NCBI RefSeq assembly: GCF_000155675.2
Contig: NC_020911.1
Location: forward strand, 548,501-612,500
From: Octadecabacter antarcticus 307
GTDB lineage: Bacteria; Pseudomonadota; Alphaproteobacteria; Rhodobacterales; Rhodobacteraceae
Direction: 5' to 3'
Length of the DNA stretch: 64,000 nucleotides
Program-made: the position numbers and the translations under genes
The notes under the pieces: model-generated
The model's database searches: none
Seen by the model: only the letters and a program-made list of their open reading frames with translations
Told to the model about the DNA's origin: nothing
In this document: positions 53,810 through 62,611 of the stretch, piece after piece
How the letters are laid out: every line of letters starts with the position of its first letter
Position numbering within the stretch: position 1 is the first letter of the stretch

Positions 53810-55117
53810 ATGGATTTCGATATGCTGGGCCTCGCGCCCCGACTGATTGCTGAACTGAAAAGCCAAGGGATCATTGATCCTACGCCAATCCAAGCGCAGG
53901 CAATCCCACATGCAATGAATGGCCGCGACGTCATGGGCCTTGCCAAGACCGGCAGTGGTAAGACGGCGGCGTTCGGCCTGCCGATGATTGACATGCTGCT
54001 TAAGGAGCAGGGCAAGCCCGAGGGCAAAACAGCCCGTGCTTTGATCCTTGCGCCAACGCGTGAGCTTGCGAAACAAATTCAAGAAAACCTCGCGGCGTAT
54101 ACGCAAGGCACCCACCTGAAGACCATGCTGGTCGTTGGTGGTGCTGGTATTACGGGTCAAATCCGTAAACTTGAACGTGGCGTTGACCTGTTGGTCGCGA
54201 CCCCCGGTCGTTTGATCGATCTGTTGGAACGCCGCGCTGTGCGCCTTGGCGACACAAAGTTCTTGGTTCTCGACGAAGCGGACCAAATGCTCGACATGGG
54301 TTTCATCCACGCGCTGCGCCAGATCGCGCCGCTGCTGGCCCCTGAACGTCAGACGATGCTGTTTTCGGCGACAATGCCGAAATTGATGGCCGAACTTGCG
54401 GGTGCGTTCCTTAAAAACCCGATGCGCGTGCAAGTCGATGCACCGGGCAAACCTGTTGAGCGGATTGAACAATCGGTTCACTTCGTCGCCAAGGCTGCAA
54501 AGACCGATCTGTTGCTCGAATTAATCGACAAGCACCGCGATGAACGCGCGATTGTCTTTGGTCGCACCAAGCACGGATCTGAAAAGTTGCACAAGCTGCT
54601 GGCGAGCAAGGGCTTTTTGTCCGCGTCTATCCACGGCAATAAATCTCAGGGCCAGCGCGATCGCGCGATCACCGATTTCAAAGCAGGCAAAGTGAAAATC
54701 CTTGTGGCGACTGATGTTGCTGCCCGTGGTTTGGATATTCCTGAGGTGAAGCATATCTATAACTATGACTTGCCCAACGTGGCCGAAAACTATGTCCACC
54801 GTATTGGCCGCACGGCCCGTGCGGGTGCGGACGGCATGGCAATTGCGTTCTGTGCGCCTGATGAAATGGGTGAATTGCGCGATATCCAAAAGGCGATGAA
54901 GGCTGACATTCCCGTTGCGGGTGGTCGCCCGTGGGAGAAGTCTGAAGAAGAAGCCAAGCCCAAGCGCGGTGGCGGTGGCGGTGGTGGCCGTCGTTTCGGT
55001 GGTGGTGGCGGCGGCGGTGGACGTCCGGCTGGCAAGCCTGGCGGTGGTCGTCCTGGTGCTGGCAAACCCGGTGGCGGTGGCAATCGCCGCCGTAAACCGA
55101 ACAACGCCTCGGCCTAA
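53810..55117 (+). CDS. DEAD-box ATP-dependent RNA helicase with Gly-rich tail
   Basis: RhlE/RhlB-like helicase, 435 residues. Motifs: Q motif (PTPIQAQAIP), I (AKTGSGKT), Ia (PTREL), Ib (TPGR), II (DEAD in VLDEADQMLDMG), III (SAT), IV-VI (IVFGRTKHGSEKL, ATDVAARGLDIP, HRIGRTARAG). The last 50 residues are a Gly/Arg/Lys-rich tail, disordered and probably RNA-binding. ATG 53810 with AAGGA 6 bases upstream; an in-frame start nine codons earlier lacks this. Likely roles are ribosome assembly or RNA decay. Confidence 0.93.
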   Translation: MDFDMLGLAPRLIAELKSQGIIDPTPIQAQAIPHAMNGRDVMGLAKTGSGKTAAFGLPMIDMLLKEQGKPEGKTARALILAPTRELAKQIQENLAAYTQGTHLKTMLVVGGAGITGQIRKLERGVDLLVATPGRLIDLLERRAVRLGDTKFLVLDEADQMLDMGFIHALRQIAPLLAPERQTMLFSATMPKLMAELAGAFLKNPMRVQVDAPGKPVERIEQSVHFVAKAAKTDLLLELIDKHRDERAIVFGRTKHGSEKLHKLLASKGFLSASIHGNKSQGQRDRAITDFKAGKVKILVATDVAARGLDIPEVKHIYNYDLPNVAENYVHRIGRTARAGADGMAIAFCAPDEMGELRDIQKAMKADIPVAGGRPWEKSEEEAKPKRGGGGGGGRRFGGGGGGGGRPAGKPGGGRPGAGKPGGGGNRRRKPNNASA

Positions 55118-55262
55118 ATTAAGGACACAGAGTTTTGCGTTTGAGCTGAGATATCAAGCGTCGCGTTTGCGTTCAAATCTTTGATTTGATGCGACGCGAG
55201 GCGATGTCCCTAAAATGAAAAACTCTCATAAGTTGCATTTTTGGGCACTTACGCTTATGTAA

Positions 55263-55772
55263 GTGTCCAAAGATAAAAAGAAAATTGGCAGCTCTAAAAT
55301 GAAGCCCTCATTAAACAGCGTCTTGCGTGACTTTGTCGCGCCGATGTTTCGTCGTCCAAAAAAGCTACAAGTTGCGGCGCTGTGCACCCGTGGCGTGGGC
55401 GATGAAAAGCGGGTTTTGTTGATCACAAGTCGTGGTACGGGGCGCTGGATTTTGCCGAAAGGTTGGCCCATTCGTGGCCTCGCGTCTTGGCAGGCCGCTT
55501 TGCAAGAAGCGTGGGAAGAAGCGGGCGTGAAAGACGCCACCGCGTCGACCGACCCGATTGGCAGTTACGCCTACGATAAGACCATGGGCAGTGGACTGCC
55601 GATTCCGGTTGAAGCGCTGGTTTATGCCGTCAGCGTTAAAGGCCTAGAAACAGAATTTCCGGAAGCGGGGCAGCGTGAGTTGCGCTGGGTCACCCCGACA
55701 GAGGCCGCAAATCTGGTGGATGAACCCGAATTGAAGTCGATCCTGAACGTGATGGCCCCCGACGCATCATAA
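55263..55772 (+). CDS. Nudix hydrolase
   Basis: Nudix-fold phosphohydrolase of the diphosphoinositol/diadenosine-polyphosphate type, up to 169 residues. It has VLLITSRGTGRWILPKGWPI and a Nudix box GLASWQAALQEAWEEAG (R of REUxEE replaced by Q/E-A-W: EAWEEAG), consistent with related alphaproteobacterial proteins. The start is uncertain: GTG 55263 gives a Lys-rich leader, ATG 55299 gives MKPSLNSVLRDF, which looks more family-like. The stop codon lies inside the first unit of a tandem repeat. Confidence 0.8.
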   Translation: MSKDKKKIGSSKMKPSLNSVLRDFVAPMFRRPKKLQVAALCTRGVGDEKRVLLITSRGTGRWILPKGWPIRGLASWQAALQEAWEEAGVKDATASTDPIGSYAYDKTMGSGLPIPVEALVYAVSVKGLETEFPEAGQRELRWVTPTEAANLVDEPELKSILNVMAPDAS

Positions 55773-55822
55773 GAGTGGCGCATCATAAGAGTGGCGCATC
55801 ATAAGAGTGGCGCGTCATAAGC
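55763..55822. repeat. 16-bp tandem repeat over the Nudix stop codon
   Basis: CGCATCATAAGAGTGG repeats three times head to tail (55763, 55779, 55795) and a fourth partial copy (CGCGTCATAAGC) follows. The Nudix TAA falls in the first copy. Copies 2 and 3 each carry the same TAA in different phase, so slippage would not usually change the protein end. Confidence 0.9.
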
Positions 55823-55875
55823 ATTGATTTGACGCGGTGTTACTGACAAACGTGCCGCCACACCTAGGGGGCACG

Positions 55876-57372
55876 ATGACCGACAACAATAGCAGCGGCG
55901 ATCTGCGACACTTAGACACGCTAGATCGCGATCTGGCGCGTTTTTCCCGACTTGAAATGGCGACACAATATGTGGCGCGTCCAATCGTTGGACCGGGCAT
56001 TTCGTTGGTGTTTATTCTGTTGGCGGGTTTGGGTGCCGCGCTGTTTTTCGGGCAAACCAACAATGCGATGATCGTGATCGTTGCGACTTGTCTTGGCGCA
56101 TATATGGCGCTGAATATCGGGGCCAATGACGTGGCCAACAACATGGGCCCTGCCGTTGGGGCGAACGCATTGACCATGGGCGGGGCCATCGCGATTGCGG
56201 TGGTGTTCGAAAGTGCAGGTGCGTTGCTGGCGGGTGGTGACGTTGTGTCGACGATCGCCAAGGGCATCATCGCGCCCGAAAGCATGGGTGATCCGGCGAC
56301 GTTTATCTGGGCGATGATGGCGGCGCTGCTGTCGGCGGCGTTGTGGGTCAACCTCGCGACATATGTCGGCGCGCCTGTGTCCACGACCCATTCGGTTGTT
56401 GGTGGTGTGATGGGTGCGGGCATTGCGGCCGCAGGTTTCGCTGCCGTGAGCTGGGACACGATGGGCGCGATTGCTGCGTCTTGGGTGATTTCACCTGTGC
56501 TGGGCGGTGCTGTTGCGGCGTTCTTTTTGTTCGTGATAAAATCACGGATCATCTACAGGGACGACAAAATCGCGGCGGCCCGTCGTTGGGTGCCTGTTTT
56601 GGTCGGCATCATGGCGGGCGCGTTTGGCGCGTATCTGGCGCTGAAGGGCTTGAAGAAAATCATCAAAATCGACATGCCAACGGCGCTTTTGATCGGCCTG
56701 GCAATCGCAGTTGTTGTTTGGCTGGTCATGATTCCGGTGATCAAAAAGCAGTCCGAGGGTCTTGAGAACCGTAACAAATCCCTCAAGGTTCTGTTTGGCA
56801 TCCCGTTAGTTGTTTCGGCGGCACTACTGAGCTTTGCACATGGCGCCAACGACGTGGCCAACGCGGTTGGTCCACTGGCCGCGATCGTGCAGGTGTCGCA
56901 ATCGGGTGATTTCACCCACGATTTCAGCATCCCGTTCTGGGTCATGGTCATCGGCGCGTTCGGTATTTCGTTTGGCTTGTTCTTGTTTGGGCCAAAGCTG
57001 ATCCGCATGGTTGGTAGCCAGATCACCAAATTGAACCCGATGCGCGCCTATTGTGTGGCCCTGTCAGCGGCGATCACGGTGATTGTGGCGTCGTGGTTGG
57101 GTCTGCCCGTCAGTTCCACGCACATCGCCGTGGGCGGTGTGTTTGGCGTTGGTTTTTACCGTGAATGGGACGCGGAACGCCGATTGCGCAACGCCCGCGC
57201 CGCAATGCCCGATCGCGCCGCTTATTCAGCCGAAGAACGCCGTCGTCGTAAATTGGTGCGCCGTTCGCATTTCATGACGATCATCGCGGCGTGGATCATT
57301 ACGGTGCCAGCCGCCGCGTTGCTGTCGGCGGTGATTTTCTACGGCTTGGTGACGGTTGTCGGGACGGCTTAA
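55876..57372 (+). CDS. pit: inorganic phosphate transporter, PiT family
   Basis: Proton- or cation-coupled phosphate permease, 498 residues with about ten membrane segments. Both PiT repeats carry the signature GANDVAN: GANDVANNMGPAVGANALTM in the N-terminal half and HGANDVANAVGPLAAI in the C-terminal half. Each is followed later by an STTH/STH motif (PVSTTHSVVGG; PVSSTHIAVGG). A charged cytosolic loop (AAMPDRAAYSAEERRRRK) precedes the last helix. ATG 55876 has GGGG upstream; a GTG 13 codons earlier is less likely. Confidence 0.92.
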   Translation: MTDNNSSGDLRHLDTLDRDLARFSRLEMATQYVARPIVGPGISLVFILLAGLGAALFFGQTNNAMIVIVATCLGAYMALNIGANDVANNMGPAVGANALTMGGAIAIAVVFESAGALLAGGDVVSTIAKGIIAPESMGDPATFIWAMMAALLSAALWVNLATYVGAPVSTTHSVVGGVMGAGIAAAGFAAVSWDTMGAIAASWVISPVLGGAVAAFFLFVIKSRIIYRDDKIAAARRWVPVLVGIMAGAFGAYLALKGLKKIIKIDMPTALLIGLAIAVVVWLVMIPVIKKQSEGLENRNKSLKVLFGIPLVVSAALLSFAHGANDVANAVGPLAAIVQVSQSGDFTHDFSIPFWVMVIGAFGISFGLFLFGPKLIRMVGSQITKLNPMRAYCVALSAAITVIVASWLGLPVSSTHIAVGGVFGVGFYREWDAERRLRNARAAMPDRAAYSAEERRRRKLVRRSHFMTIIAAWIITVPAAALLSAVIFYGLVTVVGTA

Positions 57373-57407
57373 TGCCGCGAAGCAAAACGGACAGGTCCGC
57401 ACATCTT

Positions 57408-57434
57408 AAAGGCCTGCCGTAACTTCAGGCCTTT
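57408..57434. terminator. inverted repeat between convergent pit and cupin genes
   Basis: AAAGGCCTG and CAGGCCTTT form a perfect 9-bp stem with a 9-base loop. It overlaps the last codons of the cupin gene. Neither side has a long T run, so bidirectional termination is plausible but weak. Confidence 0.45.
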
Positions 57435-57760
57435 AGGCCGTAACGGTCGCTTTCTTCGAAGACGTCAACGGCGCGCGTGCCAGCTGTTACTTTTACGCTG
57501 TGTGACGTGCCCGACGGGATGTCATAGTCGTCGCCTGGCCCGTAGGTTGCCGTCTTGCCGTCAATGGTCAGTTCAATTTGACCAGAAATCACTGATCCCC
57601 ATTGGCCTTTGTGCACGTGGGCTGGAAGTTCAAAGTCTTCGTGAAATGTGAAGAACACAACCAAACCCGCATCCGATGCGATGGCGCGGGTGGTTACGAC
57701 GCTTTGCGGGATCGGAAAGTCCAGCGCGGGAAATTGATCCATAAAACCAGCGAATGCCAT
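57425..57760 (-). CDS. cupin-domain protein
   Basis: Single small beta-barrel cupin, 111 residues. Metal-binding motif 1 is seen as PAHVHKGQWGSVISGQIELT (H-x-H, later Glu) and motif 2 as DDYDIPSGTSHSVKV. Enzyme or regulatory role unknown. ATG 57760 follows AAAGGAT. No operon partner; divergent spacing to rpmE is filled by that gene's terminator. Confidence 0.82.
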   Translation of the reverse strand: MAFAGFMDQFPALDFPIPQSVVTTRAIASDAGLVVFFTFHEDFELPAHVHKGQWGSVISGQIELTIDGKTATYGPGDDYDIPSGTSHSVKVTAGTRAVDVFEESDRYGLKA

Positions 57761-57821
57761 AGTGCTATCCTTTCGATGAACGCCTTACGGCTAACATGGG
57801 CTGCCGATATTGGAAGGCCAA

Positions 57822-57856
57822 ACAAAAAACGCCGCCCCCAAACAGGAGCGGCGTTT
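57822..57856 (-). terminator. rho-independent terminator of rplS-rpmE
   Basis: On the minus strand AAACGCCGC and GCGGCGTTT pair around a 12-base loop and are followed by TTTTTG. It sits 23 bases after the rpmE stop. Confidence 0.88.
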
Positions 57857-57879
57857 CATTCGTTTCAAAGGCGGGGTGC

Positions 57880-58101
57880 TTAGAAGCCCAGACCTTCGTA
57901 CTTTTTCTTGAACTTAGAAACGCGGCCACCGGTGTCCATCAGACGTGAATTACCGCCAGTCCATGCAGGGTGCACGGATGGGTCGATATCCAGCTGCATG
58001 CTGTCGCCTTCTTTGCCCCAGGTGGATTTCATTTCGTATGCCGTGCCATCGGTCATTTTGACTTCGATAGTGTGGTATTCGGGGTGAATGTCTTTTCTCA
58101 T
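57880..58101 (-). CDS. rpmE: 50S ribosomal protein L31
   Basis: L31, 73 residues, opening [20 protein letters not shown] and ending [11 protein letters not shown]. No CxxC zinc motif is present, so this is the zinc-independent (C-minus) form. 11 bases after rplS on the same strand; a strong terminator follows. The pair rplS-rpmE is usual in alphaproteobacteria. Confidence 0.95.
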   Translation of the reverse strand: MRKDIHPEYHTIEVKMTDGTAYEMKSTWGKEGDSMQLDIDPSVHPAWTGGNSRLMDTGGRVSKFKKKYEGLGF

Positions 58102-58112
58102 CTGACCGATCC

Positions 58113-58499
58113 TTACGCTTTTGTGGCGCTGGAAGGCGCACGGTAGTTTGTCTTTTCGACGATACGTGCGGACTTACCACGACGCTCACGTAGGTAGTAC
58201 AGCTTGGCGCGACGAACGCGGCCACGACGCACAACAGTGATTTCGTCGATGTTGGTGGAATACAGCGGGAACACACGTTCCACGCCTTCACCGAATGATA
58301 TTTTACGAACGGTGAACGAGCCAGCGATGCCCTTACCGTTTTTGCGTGCGATGCAGACGCCTTCGTAGTTCTGCACACGGGTACGGGTACCCTCGGTCAC
58401 GCGAAAGCCGACGCGGATGGTGTCACCGGCTTTGAAGTCTGGGATGGTTTTCCCAAGTTCGGCGATTTGTTCCGCCTCGATTTGTGCGATCAGGTTCAT
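58113..58499 (-). CDS. rplS: 50S ribosomal protein L19
   Basis: L19, 128 residues. Motifs: [69 protein letters not shown] and [20 protein letters not shown]. It lies at the 30S-50S interface. ATG 58499 follows AAGGAG; an upstream in-frame ATG would overlap the ribosome-binding site. Confidence 0.96.
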   Translation of the reverse strand: MNLIAQIEAEQIAELGKTIPDFKAGDTIRVGFRVTEGTRTRVQNYEGVCIARKNGKGIAGSFTVRKISFGEGVERVFPLYSTNIDEITVVRRGRVRRAKLYYLRERRGKSARIVEKTNYRAPSSATKA

Positions 58500-58516
58500 G
58501 ATCGTCTCCTTAATAG

Positions 58517-58731
58517 TCACGCGGTTTTCCCGCGGATGTGAGGGCTGCCAGAGCTTCGGTCTTCATCGGGTCACCACACTGAGATCGTGTATTGCCCACC
58601 GGAGGTTTAACGGCCGTGCTTTGCAGTTCGGCGGGTTTCCGGTGAAGAAGTCGGAGCCATACCAAACAGGTCACGCGACTCATATGGGTTGCGGACTAGC
58701 AGCATATAGGCGGGACGGGTGTTTTGGGCAA
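58517..58731 (-). promoter_or_regulatory. rplS promoter and long leader with hairpin
   Basis: TTGCCC (58726-58731) and TATATG (58703-58708) are 17 bases apart on the minus strand. The mRNA leader would be about 190 nt. Near its end CGCGG-GAAAA-CCGCG forms a hairpin immediately before the rplS ribosome-binding site. Such leaders often serve ribosomal-protein autoregulation; that is inference. Confidence 0.5.
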
Positions 58732-58763
58732 GGGGGATTGGATGGTGATCGGGGTGTTTGTGT

Positions 58764-59510
58764 TTAACCCAATAGCCGCCAAAAAAATACGCCGCTCATC
58801 CCGAAGCCGACGATGGCGATAACAGCGCGCACCACAGATTTTGGCAGGGCCCGCGCCAACGGTGCGCCCGCATAGCCACCCAGCGTCGAGGCGACCATCA
58901 TGCCCAGTGCGTATTGCCATGCCACCAACCCGCCGATGGCGAACACGGCGACAGAAATGGTCGACAGCACGAAGGACAACCCAATTTTCAGCCCGTTCAT
59001 TTCGTGGATGTTGGACATGCCCCACAGGGCAAACAGCGCTAGCAACACAATGCCAAGGCCTCCGTTGAAATAGCCGCCGTAGATGCTGACCAACAGCAAC
59101 CCCAGCGTGCCGTTCGGCGTGACTGCATGGCTTTTTGCGGTGGCCCATGCGCGGATTTTATCGCCAAATAAAAATGCCAGTGTCGCGGCCAGTAACAAGA
59201 ACGGCACAACCATCGAAAACGCCTCGTTTGACGAAACCAGCAGCAACAAGCTGCCAATCAGCCCACCGATTAACGTGACACCGCACAGACGCAACAACAA
59301 CGCCCGATCCACCCGGCCCAATTCGTCACGAAAGCCAAGTGCGCCGCCTAAGTAACCGGGGAACACGGCGATTGCGCTTGTGGCGTTGGCGATAATGGGC
59401 GGCACGCCGATGAACACCAGTGCAGGAAAGGTCAAAAACGTGCCGCCCCCCGCGATCGTGTTGAGGACGCCTGCACCAAATGCCGCTGCGATAATGAGCG
59501 CAAATTCCAT
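58764..59510 (-). CDS. TauE/SafE-family membrane protein
   Basis: Second TauE/SafE-type carrier in the window, 248 residues with about eight helices. Repeat signatures GAGVLNTIAGGGTFLTFPAL and GGYFNGGLGIVLLAL, with ALPKSVVRAVIAIVGFGMSG near the end. Cargo unknown. It is only distantly similar by eye to the taurine-operon TauE. It follows trmD by ten bases, so it is probably the last gene of the ffh-trmD unit. Confidence 0.85.
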   Translation of the reverse strand: MEFALIIAAAFGAGVLNTIAGGGTFLTFPALVFIGVPPIIANATSAIAVFPGYLGGALGFRDELGRVDRALLLRLCGVTLIGGLIGSLLLLVSSNEAFSMVVPFLLLAATLAFLFGDKIRAWATAKSHAVTPNGTLGLLLVSIYGGYFNGGLGIVLLALFALWGMSNIHEMNGLKIGLSFVLSTISVAVFAIGGLVAWQYALGMMVASTLGGYAGAPLARALPKSVVRAVIAIVGFGMSGVFFWRLLG

Positions 59511-59520
59511 AATTTTTCCT

Positions 59521-60336
59521 TTAGGAGTCTTTTCGTTTCGCCCATAAATCCGGCCGCCTTTCAGCCGTGATCTTCTCGCTCATATCTTTGCGCCATTGCG
59601 CGACCTTCTTATGATCGCCTGACGTCAGCACAGGCGGTATTGCCCGCCCTTCCCACTCAGCGGGCCGGGTGTACTGCGGATGTTCCAGCAGCCCGTTGGA
59701 ATGGCTTTCTTCTACCGCGCTGTCTGCATTGCCCAGCACACCGGGCAGTAGGCGCACGCAGGCGTCGATCAGCGTCATCGCGGGGAGTTCGCCGCCCGTC
59801 AGAACGTAGTCCCCCATGGATACTTCCATGATCTCAAAATGTTCCAGCACGCGTTCATCCACGCCTTCAAACCGCCCGCATAACAGCGTCACACCGTCCT
59901 GTGCCGCGAATTGTTGCGCCATGGCCTGCGTGAACGGTATCCCGCGCGGGGAGAGGTAAATCAGCGGCATTCTCCCGCGCGCCTTGCGCCGCGTGTCGGC
60001 AATCGCATTGCCCAACACATCCGCCCGTAAAACCATGCCCGCACCACCGCCCGCTGGGGTGTCATCGACGTTGCGGTGTTTGCCTTCGCCAAAACGGCGC
60101 AGGTCGGTGGTTTGGAGCTGCCAGATACCGTCTTTCAGCGCCTTCCCCGTTAGGCTTTCGCCGAGTAATCCCGGAAACGCATCGGGAAACAGGGTGATCA
60201 CCTGCACCGTCCAAGCCTGTGCCAATACGATCTTGTCAGTGATCAATTCTTGCGGTTGTGAACTGACCTGCACAGACTTGCGGCCGATGGATCGGCTGGG
60301 TTGCTTGCGCGGGGAATTGTTGGGGTCATCCGTCAT
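59521..60336 (-). CDS. trmD: tRNA (guanine37-N1)-methyltransferase TrmD
   Basis: SPOUT-class methyltransferase making m1G37; 271 residues. Core motifs: VQVITLFPDAFPGLLGESLT, DLRRFGEGKHRNVDDTPAGG (the DDTPAGGGAGMV block), PLIYLSPRGIPFTQAMAQQF, CGRFEGVDERV, EVSMGDYVLTGGELPAMTLI. An unusual 40-residue basic/Pro-rich extension (DDPNNSPRKQPSRSIGRKSV) precedes the core, which starts near residue 42. ATG 60336 is preferred by its AAGG; it overlaps the end of the upstream gene by 11 bases. Confidence 0.95.
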   Translation of the reverse strand: MTDDPNNSPRKQPSRSIGRKSVQVSSQPQELITDKIVLAQAWTVQVITLFPDAFPGLLGESLTGKALKDGIWQLQTTDLRRFGEGKHRNVDDTPAGGGAGMVLRADVLGNAIADTRRKARGRMPLIYLSPRGIPFTQAMAQQFAAQDGVTLLCGRFEGVDERVLEHFEIMEVSMGDYVLTGGELPAMTLIDACVRLLPGVLGNADSAVEESHSNGLLEHPQYTRPAEWEGRAIPPVLTSGDHKKVAQWRKDMSEKITAERRPDLWAKRKDS

Positions 60337-61126
60337 CTTCATCTGCCTTTCCAAGCAAGTCTGCCTTTGCCGTTATCAGGGCTTTGTCGGATAGGTTTGA
60401 TCGGTTGAGCGCAAGAAGATCAGCCAGAAATCTATCGTCTGGCCCTGCGTTTTCCACAGGATGGGGGACGAGTTTGCGGCGGCGGTGTTCGGGCAATTCG
60501 ATCAGGTCCATCAGGGGTTGCGCGGGGCCTTCGGGCCCATTTAGATCAGCGAGGTCGATGCTGCAAACGGAGCCAGTGACGGCGGCGGCCACGGCCTTGG
60601 TGACGCCATCAAGATCGGCGGCGGGCGCGTAGGTGGCCATATATGCGGCCTCGTCCATCGTCAGGCGGGACGTGCGCAGGTTGTGTTTGTAGGTCGATTT
60701 GATCCAAGATTGTGGATCACGGGTGGTGAAATAGAACACGACATCAGTCTCTGTTCCAAAAACATCGCAGATCACATCCTCAGCCCGCGCCATCAGCGTG
60801 GGGGTCGCGCTGTAGCACATTTGACCGTCGCGTCCGGGCATCCGCCCAGCAATATTTTCGTCCGAAATCAGGACTTTGCGACTGCTAGTCTGGTCAATCT
60901 TGGACAGCGTTGCGTGCAGGTCATCGGCGAATGCATCAAGCAGCGCGGGTTTGCCGTACCGCGAATATCGCACCGCCATGCGCGCCGCACCCTTGCGCAA
61001 CCTGCCGGGCAAAACCAACGAACACCGCGGCCAGATGTTTTTGCCATTGGCGCGCAGAAATCGCTGGGCAGAGGTCGTGCCGGTTTTGTGAAAGCCAGCG
61101 TGCACGATCACGCGGCGACGTGGCAT
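60326..61126 (-). CDS. sulfotransferase-like protein
   Basis: A 266-residue protein with the PAPS-dependent sulfotransferase pattern: the 5'-phosphosulfate loop VIVHAGFHKTGTTSAQRFLR at the N-terminus and a 3'-phosphate segment VVFYFTTRDPQSWIKSTYKH. Acceptor unknown. It is embedded in the tRNA/ribosome operon between rimM (TGATG one-base overlap) and trmD (11-base overlap), so it is co-translated with them, but no ribosome-related role is evident. Confidence 0.78.
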   Translation of the reverse strand: MPRRRVIVHAGFHKTGTTSAQRFLRANGKNIWPRCSLVLPGRLRKGAARMAVRYSRYGKPALLDAFADDLHATLSKIDQTSSRKVLISDENIAGRMPGRDGQMCYSATPTLMARAEDVICDVFGTETDVVFYFTTRDPQSWIKSTYKHNLRTSRLTMDEAAYMATYAPAADLDGVTKAVAAAVTGSVCSIDLADLNGPEGPAQPLMDLIELPEHRRRKLVPHPVENAGPDDRFLADLLALNRSNLSDKALITAKADLLGKADEDDG

Positions 61127-61671
61127 CAATCAGCCGCTGATGTGTCTTGCGTGTCGGCCTCATCCGCAAACAATCCGCGCGGCGGATCCACAACGATGCG
61201 ACCAGACGCGAGATCCACGGTCGGCACGTTGGCCTTGGTGAACGGCACCAACACGGTGTCTTTGTCAGACGGGCTGATGATTTCCAGCAGGTCATCCGCG
61301 CCATTGGTTTGCACTGCTTTGACGCGACCCAGCTTGGCCCCGCCGGTGTCGTACGTCATCAAACCCACAAGGTCGGTGTGGTAAAATTCGTCATCAGGAA
61401 GCGACGGCAATTGGTCGCGCTGGGCATAAAGGTCCATGCCGCGCAGGCCGTCGGCCTCTTCTTTGGTGGTGATCCCGTCGACCCGCGCGATAAGCGAGCC
61501 TTTGGTTTGGCCTTTTATCACGATGGTCATGATCTGGCTTCCGTCGGCGCGGGTCAGCGGGGTGTAATTCGCCAGTGCCTCGGGGTCGGCACAGAAAGAT
61601 TTAAGGCGGACATCACCGTTGACCCCAAAGGATCCGGCGATCGTTCCAACAACAATACGGTCATCTGACAT
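61126..61671 (-). CDS. rimM: ribosome maturation factor RimM
   Basis: Binds S19 and helps 30S head maturation; 181 residues. RimM N-terminal domain: [20 protein letters not shown], then the PRC barrel: [58 protein letters not shown]. Start ATG 61671 with AGGA 6 bases upstream; upstream codons to 61737 are not conserved. Confidence 0.94.
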   Translation of the reverse strand: MSDDRIVVGTIAGSFGVNGDVRLKSFCADPEALANYTPLTRADGSQIMTIVIKGQTKGSLIARVDGITTKEEADGLRGMDLYAQRDQLPSLPDDEFYHTDLVGLMTYDTGGAKLGRVKAVQTNGADDLLEIISPSDKDTVLVPFTKANVPTVDLASGRIVVDPPRGLFADEADTQDTSAAD

Positions 61672-61745
61672 GGGCATTCCTGCGTCGGTGTGGAAGGGGT
61701 GGGCGAAAGGTGGGGCGACGGATGCCGCCCCACCCAAGGGGCTGA

Positions 61746-62234
61746 TTATTCAGTTTTTTCTTCTACTTCTGCTGCTGCATCTTCTGCAGGCGCTTCTACC
61801 ACGGCAGGTGCTGCTGCGGCTTCTGCTGCTGCGATTTTAGCGGCTGCTGCCGCCTCTTTTGCGGCTTCTTCGGCGGCGGTGGCGGCTTCTGCTGCGGCGA
61901 CGACTTTGGCAGCTTTCTGTTCAACGCGATCGGTGGCTTTCTTGCCTGGCTCACCCTTTTTGAGGTTGGTGCGCTCTTTCTTTTCGATGATGCCAGCCGC
62001 TTCGAGGAAACGCGAAATACGATCCGTTGGCTGTGCGCCTTTGCTCAGCCAGTAGTTCACACGTTCCATGTCCATTGTGACGCGTGTTTCGTCGTCTTTG
62101 GCCAGCAACGGGTTGTATGTGCCGAGCTTTTCAACGTAGCGGCCATCGCGTGGCATGCGCGAGTCTGCAGCAACGATACGATAGAACGGGCGCTTCTTGG
62201 AGCCACCACGTGCGAGGCGAATTTTCATAGCCAT
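61746..62234 (-). CDS. rpsP: 30S ribosomal protein S16 with long Ala/Glu tail
   Basis: The first 80 residues are canonical S16 ([50 protein letters not shown]). After a Lys-rich link the C-terminus continues about 55 residues of almost only Ala and Glu ([20 protein letters not shown]), ending acidic. S16 is commonly 80-90 residues; this one is 162. The tail is low-complexity, probably helical and solvent-exposed. The gene begins the rimM-trmD part of the operon, 13 bases after the chorismate mutase gene. Confidence 0.95.
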   Translation of the reverse strand: MAMKIRLARGGSKKRPFYRIVAADSRMPRDGRYVEKLGTYNPLLAKDDETRVTMDMERVNYWLSKGAQPTDRISRFLEAAGIIEKKERTNLKKGEPGKKATDRVEQKAAKVVAAAEAATAAEEAAKEAAAAAKIAAAEAAAAPAVVEAPAEDAAAEVEEKTE

Positions 62235-62247
62235 GATATTGATTTCC

Positions 62248-62547
62248 TTAAGTTTTATCTTGATGCGATTGATGGTGCTGAATGACTTCAGCGATGATGA
62301 AGTTGAGAAACTTCTTGGCGAAGGCAGGGTCCAGATCGGCCTGCTTTGCCAAATCTTCTAGCCGAGCGATCTGCGCGGTTTCGCGCGCGGGATCTGACGG
62401 GGGAAGGTCGTGTTCGGCTTTGAGTTTCCCCACAGCCTGTGTCTGTTTGAACCGCTCACCCAACGAATAAATCAGGATCGCATCAAGGCGATCAATGCTT
62501 TCGCGGTGGTCTTTAAGCAGGTCAGCGGCGCGCAGTGAATTGGTCAT
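62248..62547 (-). CDS. chorismate mutase
   Basis: AroQ-type mutase, 99 residues: chorismate to prephenate. Helical sequence with [40 protein letters not shown] (R/K active-site residues) and [20 protein letters not shown]. It feeds the stand-alone prephenate dehydratase PheA also present in this window. ATG 62547 is in a moderate context. Its location beside rpsP is common in Rhodobacteraceae. Confidence 0.92.
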   Translation of the reverse strand: MTNSLRAADLLKDHRESIDRLDAILIYSLGERFKQTQAVGKLKAEHDLPPSDPARETAQIARLEDLAKQADLDPAFAKKFLNFIIAEVIQHHQSHQDKT

Positions 62548-62611
62548 TTTTGCCCCCAAAATGGGTGGCACACAGTGTACACCACCTGTGCACAACTTGT
62601 ATGTCTGCGGA

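Noticed and set aside
53216..54481. 421-codon open frame on the minus strand across mipZ start and the helicase gene
   Set aside because: It is antisense to the strongly conserved helicase and mipZ sequences, is rich in His/Arg/Gln as mirror frames are, and has no family motif.
55763..55822. CRISPR-like repeats
   Set aside because: Repeat units abut without spacers and there are no cas genes.
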